Below are positions 56,256 to 64,000 of a stretch of 64,000 bases of DNA, one piece after another. The notes under the pieces were generated by a model. That model saw only the letters and a program-made list of their open reading frames with translations. It was not told the DNA's origin and did no database searches. Positions within the stretch are counted from its first letter, which is position 1. Each line of letters opens with the position of its first letter. This stretch comes from Pirellulaceae bacterium (GTDB taxonomy: Bacteria; Planctomycetota; Planctomycetia; Pirellulales; Pirellulaceae), in the NCBI GenBank assembly GCA_029243025.1, contig JAQWSU010000016.1, forward strand, positions 92,439-156,438, given 5' to 3'. The position numbers and the translations under genes are program-made.

Positions 56256-56876
56256 TCAGCGGGACGTTTTACGTCGACGGCGAATTCGTTCGAAACGAAT
56301 CCGACAACCGATCGCCACGGTTTCGGAGACTGCTGGAAGCTTTTGCTGCAAGGCCGCTGCAATCGCGTCGTTGACGTAACGCTTGGTTACTTTTGATGCA
56401 TCAGTACTGTCATCCATCGCGCCCATGTAGACAAGCTTACGATTCTCGTCGAGCACAAAAAACTCAGGGGTGTAGGTTGCTCCGTAATCACGAGCAATTT
56501 CCTGAGATCCATCGAACAGATAGGGAAAACGAAAGCCTTGCTCTTTAGCTCGCAGCTTCATAGCAGCCGGCAAATCTTCTTCGATCTTATTGACGTTAAC
56601 TGCAACAATCGCGACCTTCTCCTGATCGATCTCTGCGGCAAGCGACTTAAGACGAGCCTCATAATCAACCGCATAGGGGCAGCTATTACAGGTAAACACG
56701 AGCACCACGACTGGCTGTTTAATATCGGCAAGCGAATGCTTGCTGCCATCAACGTTTACCAGACCTTGCCAGGCAGGAGCCTTGTCACCAACGCTCAGCA
56801 CGGGATTGTACTTTCCAGCAACAGCAGCCGAAACAAGCGTCGACGCCACGACAGTCAACAAGAAAAACCGAACCAT
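56256..56876 (-). CDS. Exported thioredoxin-fold redoxin
   Basis: 206 residues with a signal peptide (FLLTVVASTLVSAAVAG) and a peroxiredoxin-like thioredoxin fold. The redox site FTCNSCPYAVDYEARL keeps both cysteines of CxxC, and TPEFFVLDENRKLVYMG carries the cis-proline region. The C-terminus ends with an unusual arginine-rich tail (RFERIRRRRKTSR). It could be a periplasmic disulfide or peroxide-handling protein. It lies on the same strand as the selenoprotein candidate, two genes away. Confidence 0.88.
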   Translation of the reverse strand: MVRFFLLTVVASTLVSAAVAGKYNPVLSVGDKAPAWQGLVNVDGSKHSLADIKQPVVVLVFTCNSCPYAVDYEARLKSLAAEIDQEKVAIVAVNVNKIEEDLPAAMKLRAKEQGFRFPYLFDGSQEIARDYGATYTPEFFVLDENRKLVYMGAMDDSTDASKVTKRYVNDAIAAALQQKLPAVSETVAIGCRIRFERIRRRRKTSR

Positions 56877-56977
56877 GAGTATCCTCTCGTCACTGGATAG
56901 GCAAGCTAATATTTCTCCAACTGCTTGCTATTGATACAATCGACTAACGCTCTGATTGTAGACTTGACAACCCTCAA

Positions 56978-57616
56978 CTAGGAATCCCAATCATCAAGTT
57001 GTTGCATCCAACGGTCTAATTGTTCTTCATCTTCTTCGTCCTCTTTATCCGACTCATTCACGGTAGGCGGGTGATCCGAAGAGGATTCCGAAGCAGTCAG
57101 CGAATTCCTGCCATGGGCAGAGTCTTCACTGCTCGGTGGAGAATCAATCGGCACATCATTCACAGGGGGCGTTGTCGCCGGATCATTCAACGTGATGCCT
57201 AGGTCATAAGTCTTCATCGTTGCTTCTTCACGAATGCGTTTGATCTCATCACAACAATCGGAAACGGCTGGCAATTCCCGCAGATCAATGTGAAAAATCG
57301 TCCGCGCATGCTCTACTGCGACAATCGGCAAGCTCCCCCAAGCAGTGCGCCCTGGCCGACCATGTATTTCCAATTGGGCAAGTTGTTGATGAGCTTGCGT
57401 GGCATCAATCCAACTGAGCATTACCATATCGCTCGTGATCCCCTCCAAACATAACAGTCCCGTGTCGCCCGGCTTCAGGCGAGTCAAGTCAGGTATCAAT
57501 GTCACTTCCAACCCGTGAACCATCAATAGTTCTGCCACGAGACTACTCTCAAAATCTCGCTGAGTTGAATTTGCGCGAGCTGCTTGCGAAAGTACAACAA
57601 TGATGCGTCTAGCCAC
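56978..57616 (-). CDS. Uncharacterised protein with acidic C-terminal tail
   Basis: 212 residues, family not recognised. Residues 1-130 look like a compact alpha/beta fold (RRIIVVLSQAARANSTQRD; GDTGLLCLEGITSDMVML). From about 140 it becomes disordered, serine/proline and acidic (ESDKEDEEDEEQLDRWMQQL). No signal peptide. It follows the redoxin/selenoprotein gene by 59 bases, so the two may share a transcript. Confidence 0.7.
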   Translation of the reverse strand: MARRIIVVLSQAARANSTQRDFESSLVAELLMVHGLEVTLIPDLTRLKPGDTGLLCLEGITSDMVMLSWIDATQAHQQLAQLEIHGRPGRTAWGSLPIVAVEHARTIFHIDLRELPAVSDCCDEIKRIREEATMKTYDLGITLNDPATTPPVNDVPIDSPPSSEDSAHGRNSLTASESSSDHPPTVNESDKEDEEDEEQLDRWMQQLDDWDS

Positions 57617-57675
57617 GACGGAATTCCTTCATTACCTTTATCCACATGATCAACCGAGGGGCACTCATGATGACT

Positions 57676-58251
57676 TTACGGATTTGATCGAGACGCCTGA
57701 ATAAGTTCATTCGTCGAATGACGTTTTCGAATATCATAGAACAGCTTTGCCTTAACTTTCCCGTCTGGACCAATCAAAAAGGTTCCCGGATGAGGGACTC
57801 CCTCAAATCGTTTCTGTGGAACGTCATCGTTCCGTACGTGGTAGGCATCGATAGCTTGGCTCGACTCATCAGACAACAAGGGAAACTTGACCTGTTGGGC
57901 GATGGAGAATTCGCGTAACACCTCAGGACTGTCGTAACTGATGGCAATCACTTGGATACCTGCCTTCTCGATCTGCTGACGATCTTTTTGCAATTGAACC
58001 AATTGCTGAACGCAATAAGGTCACCAGTCGGCCGAGCGATGAAAGACCAAGGCGACAAATTTATCCGGTTTGACAAATTCTGAAAGTTGACGAAATCGAC
58101 CAGTCTGGTCTTTCAAACGAAATCCAGGAGCAACTGCCCCGGCTGCGATGCCGGGCATCGAATCACGATTGGCAGCCTCGTCCGCACCACACAATCCGAT
58201 CAACAGAATGGTTAAACATAGCCCCAATGTCACTCGAGTTCGATTCACCAT
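57676..58251 (-). CDS. Peroxiredoxin-like selenoprotein with in-frame UGA (UxxC)
   Basis: Read leftward, one frame runs from ATG 58251 to the stop at 57676, 191 residues, broken only by a TGA at 58021-58023 (codon 77). It sits in RSADW-TGA-PYCVQQLVQLQ, where homologous redoxins normally have the first cysteine of CxxC. Reading the TGA as selenocysteine gives UPYC. The flanks are a normal AhpC/TSA fold: signal peptide (GLCLTILLIGLCGADE), APGFRLKDQTGRFRQLSEF before and VKFPLLSDESSQAIDAY, VPHPGTFLIGPDGKVKAKLF after. A hairpin 14 bases downstream matches a bacterial SECIS in place and shape. The rest of the frame is undecayed, which argues against a simple nonsense mutation. Sel genes are not in this window. 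Confidence 0.8.
57990..58006 (-). promoter_or_regulatory. Putative bacterial SECIS hairpin
   Basis: On the coding strand the RNA reads GCAATTG-GTT-CAATTGC: a 7-bp perfect stem with a GUU loop. The loop begins 22 bases after the UGA, inside the usual 16-37 window, and carries the G (followed by U) expected for SelB binding. The fold is short, so the evidence is supportive, not conclusive. Confidence 0.6.
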
Positions 58252-58929
58252 TTTACATCTTTCGCAAAACTATTTTTGATAGTTCCTTTAAAAGCTCCCC
58301 GGACGAAATCAGGAAAAGTTCACCCTCACGAGTATCAACCTGCGAGGAAAGTTAAGCAAGCCGATGTACAGAATCTCAATCATCTAGAACTTCAGCATGT
58401 CTCTTCAAGCATCGCTCCGTCCTTCCGGCGAATTCGGTCGTTTCAACAGTAATTCGACCGGTGAGCTTCGCCCGTTTGCAAACCGTTCGTCACAAAATTG
58501 CCGATCACGCCGAGAATAAAAGCTAAGGGCCTTTATCTATTCCTGCAAGAAAACTCCCTCCTTTTTCGACACCCAGGCTGCCAATAAACGAGTCTGACAG
58601 CAACGACAGCAAATCGGCTCTCAAGCGATCGTGCTTCTCAGCCTGTCTCGACCCTCGATGGAGCGGTAGAAACGATCGCAACTCGCTGAACGCCCCCATT
58701 GCCTTGAAATTTCGAGCAACCCAAGGCGAACAAAAGGGCAAAATCAGCTTAACCACCTAACTCACTGAGACTTACTGAGAATCGTTACAACCGGAACACT
58801 CAATACAACATTGAAGTCCCATCCAACTGAAATCCGACAATCCTGATTGAAACGAACATTCGTGCGAGCGTTTGTTCTCGTGGTCAAAGCAGTCTGTCGA
58901 TCGCTATCTGATTCTTCTGGACAATCAAG
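58252..58929. other. Long intergenic region upstream of the export pair
   Basis: About 680 bases. A minus-strand frame at 58523-58756 has no ribosome site or motif. No RNA gene was identified. It probably carries the promoters for the divergent redoxin and TolC-like genes. Confidence 0.4.
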
Positions 58930-61800
58930 ATGCTAAAAACCTGGAATTCCCCTAGCCAATCTCCGCAATCAGCTGCTGACCTTGGTCAATTAGCGCTGTT
59001 GCTGCTGGCCGTCGTGATCGGTAGTTCGGTCGGCTGCAAGCGATCCTATTATCGAAAAAATGCGGACGCAGAAGCGTATGAGTTGATCGCTCAAAAAGCA
59101 GATGATCCTCGCTGGGATCCGCCTCGCATCAGCATCAAGATTGACCCGCGTTCTCGCATGTATGACCCTTTCAATCCCGACTTCCCGCCGATGCCTCCCG
59201 ACGATCCCGCATCCGACAAGTTGATGTATTGCATTGACGGCAGGCGGAACTATCAAAAATGGACGAAGGACGGCACGACGCCGTATGTCGAAAACCCCGA
59301 CTACATGCAGTATTTGCCTCTCAATAAGAACGGGATTCTCGTTCTTGATTTACGCCGCGCTGTCGAACTGGCGCTAATTAATGCGCCGAACTACCAGGAA
59401 GCCTACGAGTCACTCTACCTCTCAGCGTTGGATGTAAGCGCTGAACGTTTTGAGTTCGACGCCCAGCTATTCGGTGGCAGCAACATTATTTACCGCGCCA
59501 ATGGCAAAGACCGAGGTGGCACACCACGCAGTGGGCTCCGTATCGATTCCGACCTGGCGGTACAGAAGGCGTACATCACGGGCGCAGACCTGATTGTCAA
59601 CTTCGCCAATAGCATCATTTGGGACTTTCACGGACGCGACACCAACGCCGCCTTCAGTCTGGTGGATTTTTCTTTTGTCCAGCCGCTCTTGCGAGGTGCA
59701 GGAAAAGATCGAGTCCTCACTCAATTGACACTGGCGGAAAGAAACCTTCTGGCAAATGTCCGGCAACTGGAGCGATTCCGACGTGGTTTCTACTTGGAAA
59801 TCGCATCGGGTGCGGGAGGCGTCGGTGGCCCGTCACGAATCGGTGGCTTGTTCGGTGGTTCTGGGCTCCAGGGTTTCACTGGCGTCGGCGGTGGATTTGG
59901 CGGTGTGGGTGGCGTCTTCGGTGGAGGCGGCGCATTCGCTGCGGGCGCAGCTCTCCAGGTAGGCGGCTTTTACGGCTTGCTTCAAGATCGTCAAAACATC
60001 CGAAATCAACAAACCAACATCGCAGGCTTGAGAGCAAACGTCGTTCGCTTCCAGCAGACGCTGAACGAAAACCTCCTGCAGATCCCTGAAAACCCCACCC
60101 AGGTTGTCAGCGATCGCTTACAAATCGCACAGGCGCGTCAGCAGCTTTACGATACTGAATTTGCCCTCGCCAGTGCCGAGGCCGGCTACCAGTCGTCCGT
60201 CGACAATTTCAAGATTGAATTAGGCCTCCCGCCCCACATCGGCGTGGTGATCGAAGATCCTTTGCTCGATCAATTTAACCTACTCGATACGGCGATTGTT
60301 CCGCTGCAAATCGAAGTCGCAGATTTGAGCGCGATGGTCGGCTTGACGAACGAACAAATCCTGGCCGCTGTGAATTATGAAGAGCGAGATGGTCAACGGG
60401 TTGCAACGCTTGAATGGACGGAGGCCCTGGAGGGACATGTCGGAGAACTCAAGAAAGCACTCGGCCGCATCAAGATATTGAGAAACACCTTGATGACGCA
60501 CAATATGGCTCGCGCTCGCGCCGACATCGATGCTTTAATTGCCGCGTTACCCGAAAGGCGCAAGTCGTTACACCGCTTAAGTGAGAAATACCCGGTCGTC
60601 CTCAGCGAAGAGATGAAATTAGCCATCGAAAAGCAAACTCGGCTACCAGCCGACATCGACCGCAGCATCTTGAGTGTCAACCGACTCGATAACCTCAGCA
60701 AAGATTTGGAACAAGAATTCAATCGTCTGCAAACCCAATTCAAGGGATACGACGAAACAATCACCAAACTCGATGCGACAATCGAACGATTGTCAGCCCG
60801 AGCGGATCTACCTGACAAGGAAGACATTTACACCGAATTGGAATCCGAAGTCATCTTCACGATTCCTGGTCTGTTGGCAGATCTAAGTTCGGATGTGCTT
60901 GACCTTTCGTTGGTTCAAGCGCGTGCCCGAACCGATGCTATTGATCTGATCCCTGTCGAACTATCGATGAAAGAGGCCTTGGGAATTGCTTCCATCAATC
61001 GCTTAGATTGGATGAATGCACGTGCCGGACTCGTCAACACCTGGCGAGCGATTGCCTTCGTCGCCAATGACCTGGAAGGCGTTTTGGACATCGTTGCCGA
61101 CGGCGACCTCAGAACCGTCGGTGACAATCCCCTGAAGTTTCGCTCCACTACCGGAAGCTTGAGAATGGGCGTCGAGTTTGACGCACCGTTCACGCGGTTA
61201 ATCGAACGAAACACTTACCGGCAAGTACTCATCGACTATCAGCAGGCTCGTCGTAACTATTACGAATTCATCGACCGTGTTTCCCAAGGCCTGCGATCTA
61301 CCCTTCGCACACTTAATTTGAACGAACTCAATTTTGAAACTCGGCGCGTGGCTGTCCTGTCCGCTATCGAGCAAAGCGTTTTAAATGATGAGATCACCAG
61401 CCTCAATGAAGCTCGTGGAGAAGCACAAAGCGGCACGGCGGCCCGAGACATTGTTCAGGCTCTCAGCGATCTCCAGAATGCCCAAGATGCGTTCACAGGT
61501 GTCTGGATCACCTATAACGTCAATCGCCAGTTCCTCGACTTCAACCTCGGTACCATGCGACTCGATGCGCTCGGACTTTGGGTCGATCCGGGGCCCATTC
61601 GAGGAGGCGATCCCCCTTTCGTCATCGCGAATTGCCCAGAGGATGGTAATCCCATGCTCTCACCTGACGACGAAATGTGGATGAGGGAATCGGACGAATA
61701 CCCCTCCTCAATGCCGGAAATTCTACCCCCGGGCGGTACAGAATCTGAAACAGAGCCGATTCGTATCTTTCGACTGCCGAAACCGAACGGAGCGGCCTAA
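58930..61800 (+). CDS. TolC-like outer membrane lipoprotein with Gly-rich insert
   Basis: 956 residues, roughly twice a usual TolC. A hydrophobic N-terminus ends in GSSVGC (C36), a plausible lipobox. Amphipathic helices and heptads follow (ALINAPNYQEAYESLY; QQARRNYYEFIDRVSQGL; ALSDLQNAQDAFTGVWITYN), typical of the TolC outer-membrane-efflux fold. A glycine-rich insert lies at about 292-345 and a long coiled coil at about 480-620. It is followed by an HlyD-type adaptor gene, so it is probably the outer membrane component of an efflux or secretion pump. The family assignment rests on the C-terminal repeats, since the middle is unusual. Confidence 0.85.
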   Translation: MLKTWNSPSQSPQSAADLGQLALLLLAVVIGSSVGCKRSYYRKNADAEAYELIAQKADDPRWDPPRISIKIDPRSRMYDPFNPDFPPMPPDDPASDKLMYCIDGRRNYQKWTKDGTTPYVENPDYMQYLPLNKNGILVLDLRRAVELALINAPNYQEAYESLYLSALDVSAERFEFDAQLFGGSNIIYRANGKDRGGTPRSGLRIDSDLAVQKAYITGADLIVNFANSIIWDFHGRDTNAAFSLVDFSFVQPLLRGAGKDRVLTQLTLAERNLLANVRQLERFRRGFYLEIASGAGGVGGPSRIGGLFGGSGLQGFTGVGGGFGGVGGVFGGGGAFAAGAALQVGGFYGLLQDRQNIRNQQTNIAGLRANVVRFQQTLNENLLQIPENPTQVVSDRLQIAQARQQLYDTEFALASAEAGYQSSVDNFKIELGLPPHIGVVIEDPLLDQFNLLDTAIVPLQIEVADLSAMVGLTNEQILAAVNYEERDGQRVATLEWTEALEGHVGELKKALGRIKILRNTLMTHNMARARADIDALIAALPERRKSLHRLSEKYPVVLSEEMKLAIEKQTRLPADIDRSILSVNRLDNLSKDLEQEFNRLQTQFKGYDETITKLDATIERLSARADLPDKEDIYTELESEVIFTIPGLLADLSSDVLDLSLVQARARTDAIDLIPVELSMKEALGIASINRLDWMNARAGLVNTWRAIAFVANDLEGVLDIVADGDLRTVGDNPLKFRSTTGSLRMGVEFDAPFTRLIERNTYRQVLIDYQQARRNYYEFIDRVSQGLRSTLRTLNLNELNFETRRVAVLSAIEQSVLNDEITSLNEARGEAQSGTAARDIVQALSDLQNAQDAFTGVWITYNVNRQFLDFNLGTMRLDALGLWVDPGPIRGGDPPFVIANCPEDGNPMLSPDDEMWMRESDEYPSSMPEILPPGGTESETEPIRIFRLPKPNGAA

Positions 61801-62140
61801 CCGACGATCTGCTGATGAAACAGCCGATTTAACGATCATCTTGTCCTGATTCGACCCACCACACAGCCCCCAATCCACCTTATCAACCCAACGCCCCAGG
61901 ACATCGGACCTTGTCGTCGGGGCTCAAGAAGCAATAATGGGTCCGATGGACAGGCGTCCAAACCATTCCGCGCAGTAGAAGCAGCAATCACATTTGCGTT
62001 TATACTTAGGTAAGGTTTCTCTCCATCGGTGGCTTGCAGGACGAGTTTGCGACAGCGCTCGGACTGACAAGACCGTCCCGCCGGCGTAGAAACCTCCCCC
62101 CGACTTGCCCCCCGCTACCCTACGTTTGGCCGAGGTGATT
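61801..62140. other. Intergenic region between TolC-like and HlyD-like genes
   Basis: About 340 bases with no supported frame. It is long for an operon spacer, so the adaptor gene may have its own promoter. Confidence 0.4.
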
Positions 62141-64000
62141 ATGTACTTTCTGACTCCTACTCGGCCTGCTCGCCGACCCAAAGCTCGACTTGCAGATCGT
62201 CGTGGGGTAACACGCACGACGGTCGTTTCAACGCTGTTGGTCGTCGTGTTACTTGGTGCCGTCGTCTGGTGGGCAAAGAGTGGAAATCGGAACGCAAAGA
62301 TCGACGCTCCCCTGCTCACTTCGCTAACCCGCGGCCCCTACGAACACATCGTGTTGGAACAGGGTGAAATTGAGAGTTCCGAGAATGTCGAAGTCCGCTG
62401 TAGCGTCAAAAACCGCAGTGGGGGTAACTCACCCTCGACGACCATCCTCGACGTGATTCCTGAGGGAAGCACCGTGAAAGAGGGTGACTGGCTCGTCACG
62501 TTTGACTCGAGCGCGCTTGAGCAATCAAAGTCACAACAATTAATTCTGGTGAAAACCAGTGAAACGTTGGTGATCCAAAGCAAGGCAGCTTACGACACGG
62601 CCGTGATTTCGAGAAAAGAGTATTTGGAAGGCACCTACCAACAAGAACGCAAAACGATCGAGAACGAGATCTTTGTTGCAGAGGACAACCTCAAAAAGGC
62701 AGAGTTGTCTTATGACTCAATCAAGCGTTCGGTCGCTCGGGGACTCATCTCCTCCCTCCAACTCCAAGGCGAGAAGTTCAACGTCGACGCCGCTCGAAAA
62801 CAACTTGAACTTGCCAAGCAAAAGCTCCATGTGCTCGATTCGTACACCAAGGAAAAGATGCTGACGCAACTGGACAGTGACATTGAAGCCGCCAAGATCA
62901 AATGGGAAAATGAGCAAGCGAGTTATCAAGAAGAGCTCAAGACGTTAAAGGAATACACCGAACAGATTGCGGCCTGCACCGCGATGGCTCCTCAGGATGG
63001 CCAGGTCGTCTACGCCAACGTCCGCAGTAGTCGCAGTGGTAGCGAATTCGTCGTCGAGCCTGGAGCATCGGTTCGCGAGCGTCAAGTCATCATCCGGTTG
63101 CCCGACCCAGCTAAGATGCAGGTCTCCACCAAGGTCAGCGAGTCTCAGATCAGTTTGGTCCGCGAGGGCATGGCCTGCACCATTCGGATCGATGCCATTG
63201 GGGACGAGTCACTGGAAGGGGTTGTCACCAAGGTCAACAAGTACGCCGAAGCAGGCAGTTGGTGGAGCTCGTCCGCAAAGGAATACAAAACAACAATTCA
63301 GGTCATTGACCCACCACCGCAAATTCGATCAGGACTGACGGCGGAGGTGCGAATTCACATCGAAAATGTCAATGATGCGTTGCAACTCCCTGTCCAAGCC
63401 ATCATGGAACATAAGGGCCGAACGTTTTGTTTGGTCAAGACGGGAGATGAGTATGCAACGTTCCCGGTCGCCATCTCCTCCACCAACGACAAGGTTGTGG
63501 CCGTGAACGAAGCGGCTGAAGGGTCGCCGGCAGAGGGCTCCGAAGTGGTGCTGCATCCGCGCGGACACTTCGACCTGTTTGATTTCAAAAGCTTCACTTT
63601 CGAGGAAGATCAACCACCACCGGATGTGAGCAAATATGCAGCTCAAAATCGTGCTCGCGATGGCCAGGGAGCAACCGCCCGAGAGGGTGGTGCTGGCTTT
63701 GCTCAACGCCCCGGTGGACCACCGCGTGGCTCCGCTGGCGGCAGACCGGGTCAAGCCGGACAGGGGCGACCGACGGGTGGTCCTCCAGGCGGCAGACCGG
63801 GTCAAGCCGGACAGGGGCGACCGACCAACACGCGTCCAGCAAATGGCGGCGGAAAACCGAAGAGTGGTGCTCAGGGCAACAGTGCTCAGGGCAACAGTGC
63901 TCAGGGCAACAGTGCTCAGGGCAACAGTGCTCAGGGCAACAGTGCTCAGGGCAACAGTGCTCAGGGCAACAGTGCTCAGGGCAACAGTGCTCAGGGCAAC
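62141..64000 (+). CDS. HlyD-family periplasmic adaptor, 3' end off the window
   Basis: 620 codons to the edge, still open. A membrane helix (VVSTLLVVVLLGAVVWWA, about 26-43) precedes a lipoyl/hairpin/beta-barrel adaptor: TTILDVIPEGSTVKEGDWLV, a coiled coil at about 165-280, MAPQDGQVVYANV and a barrel with MQVSTKVSESQISLV. The C-terminus (from about 515) changes to glycine/proline/glutamine-rich repeats (GGRPGQAGQGRPT twice, then SAQGN units), probably a disordered tail. With the TolC-like gene it makes a tripartite pump; the inner-membrane transporter would lie beyond the edge. ATG 62141 is the natural start. Confidence 0.9.
   Translation, partial: MYFLTPTRPARRPKARLADRRGVTRTTVVSTLLVVVLLGAVVWWAKSGNRNAKIDAPLLTSLTRGPYEHIVLEQGEIESSENVEVRCSVKNRSGGNSPSTTILDVIPEGSTVKEGDWLVTFDSSALEQSKSQQLILVKTSETLVIQSKAAYDTAVISRKEYLEGTYQQERKTIENEIFVAEDNLKKAELSYDSIKRSVARGLISSLQLQGEKFNVDAARKQLELAKQKLHVLDSYTKEKMLTQLDSDIEAAKIKWENEQASYQEELKTLKEYTEQIAACTAMAPQDGQVVYANVRSSRSGSEFVVEPGASVRERQVIIRLPDPAKMQVSTKVSESQISLVREGMACTIRIDAIGDESLEGVVTKVNKYAEAGSWWSSSAKEYKTTIQVIDPPPQIRSGLTAEVRIHIENVNDALQLPVQAIMEHKGRTFCLVKTGDEYATFPVAISSTNDKVVAVNEAAEGSPAEGSEVVLHPRGHFDLFDFKSFTFEEDQPPPDVSKYAAQNRARDGQGATAREGGAGFAQRPGGPPRGSAGGRPGQAGQGRPTGGPPGGRPGQAGQGRPTNTRPANGGGKPKSGAQGNSAQGNSAQGNSAQGNSAQGNSAQGNSAQGNSAQGNSAQGN
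63737..63825 (+). repeat. 38-base direct repeat in the adaptor tail
   Basis: Two perfect 38-base copies, at 63737-63774 and 63788-63825 (51-base period), each encode GGRPGQAGQGRPT. This points to recent duplication in the low-complexity tail. Confidence 0.85.
63866..64000 (+). repeat. 15-base coding tandem repeat (SAQGN) running off the edge
   Basis: Nine units up to the edge: one GGTGCTCAGGGCAAC, then eight identical AGTGCTCAGGGCAAC, each coding for SAQGN. The copies are identical at DNA level, so the array is young or being homogenised; its length could vary between strains. Confidence 0.95.

Noticed and set aside
57676..58002. Two separate genes on either side of the UGA
   Set aside because: Both parts are in the same frame, lie on one thioredoxin-like fold, and the second lacks its own start and ribosome site at a sensible place.
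58523..58756. 77-residue minus-strand frame
   Set aside because: No ribosome site and no resemblance to known proteins; it lies in a spacer between divergent genes.
63329..63842. Minus-strand frames opposite the HlyD tail
   Set aside because: They mirror the low-complexity repeats of the adaptor gene and have no independent support.
1..64000. CRISPR arrays, tRNA or rRNA genes, IS elements
   Set aside because: No regular spaced repeats, T-arm consensus with flanking stems, rRNA signatures or transposase motifs with terminal repeats were found by eye.

Overview
This window reads as chromosomal DNA of a planctomycete, probably of the Pirellulales type. The markers are a Tat-exported DUF1501 protein, a DUF1080 protein, PEP-CTERM and dockerin-like secreted proteins, a 2,445-residue LTD/CotH giant protein with the basic N-terminus usual for planctomycete giants, a sugar dehydrogenase fused to a planctomycete-type heme domain, and several Gfo/Idh/MocA oxidoreductases. 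G+C looks moderate throughout, except for one short G+C-rich patch near 15 kb. Both ends cut a gene. I see no rRNA, tRNA, CRISPR array or complete insertion sequence.

Layout. 1-3.8 kb: assimilatory sulfur genes, with a siroheme nitrite/sulfite reductase diverging from a cysteine synthase-rhodanese fusion. 3.9-7.3 kb: a gamma-beta-alpha operon for a biotin-dependent Na+-pumping decarboxylase. 7.6-13.5 kb: CoA-ester catabolism, with a histidine phosphatase-like protein, an ACAD10/11-type acyl-CoA dehydrogenase, an APH-fold kinase, two SDRs and an MDR reductase. 13.7-15.6 kb: a reverse transcriptase converging on, and overlapping, a secreted PEP-CTERM gene whose middle is G+C-rich, adenine-poor and broken at two G homopolymers. 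16.2-28.7 kb: nitrilase, MBL hydrolase, dockerin/PEP-CTERM protein, beta-helix/diheme cytochrome fusion, penicillin-acylase homologue, redoxin/heme/copper-monooxygenase fusion, aldehyde dehydrogenase and SapC-like protein. 29.2-33 kb: coiled-coil protein with a UbiB/ABC1 kinase, then DUF1501. 33-40.4 kb: the giant protein. 40.5-48.5 kb: sugar or polyol metabolism, with a TIM-barrel isomerase, DJ-1/PfpI protein, three Gfo/Idh proteins, an MFS transporter and a CehA/McbA hydrolase. 48.9-58.3 kb: exported or redox proteins, including a PQQ-type propeller, an ALO-type flavoprotein, DUF1080, a tri-heme sugar dehydrogenase, a thioredoxin-like protein and a redoxin with an in-frame UGA that is probably selenocysteine. 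58.9-64 kb: a TolC-like lipoprotein followed by an HlyD-type adaptor that runs off the end in a perfect 15-bp tandem repeat.

The two strongest leads are the reverse transcriptase with its disrupted secreted target at 13.75-15.56 kb, which suggests a retroelement-driven diversification or phase-variation locus not matching canonical DGRs, and the UGA/hairpin selenoprotein at 57.7-58.3 kb. Secondary leads are the multidomain heme fusions and the ACAD/kinase cluster.

All functional calls come from reading motifs and family resemblance by eye. No database search was run.
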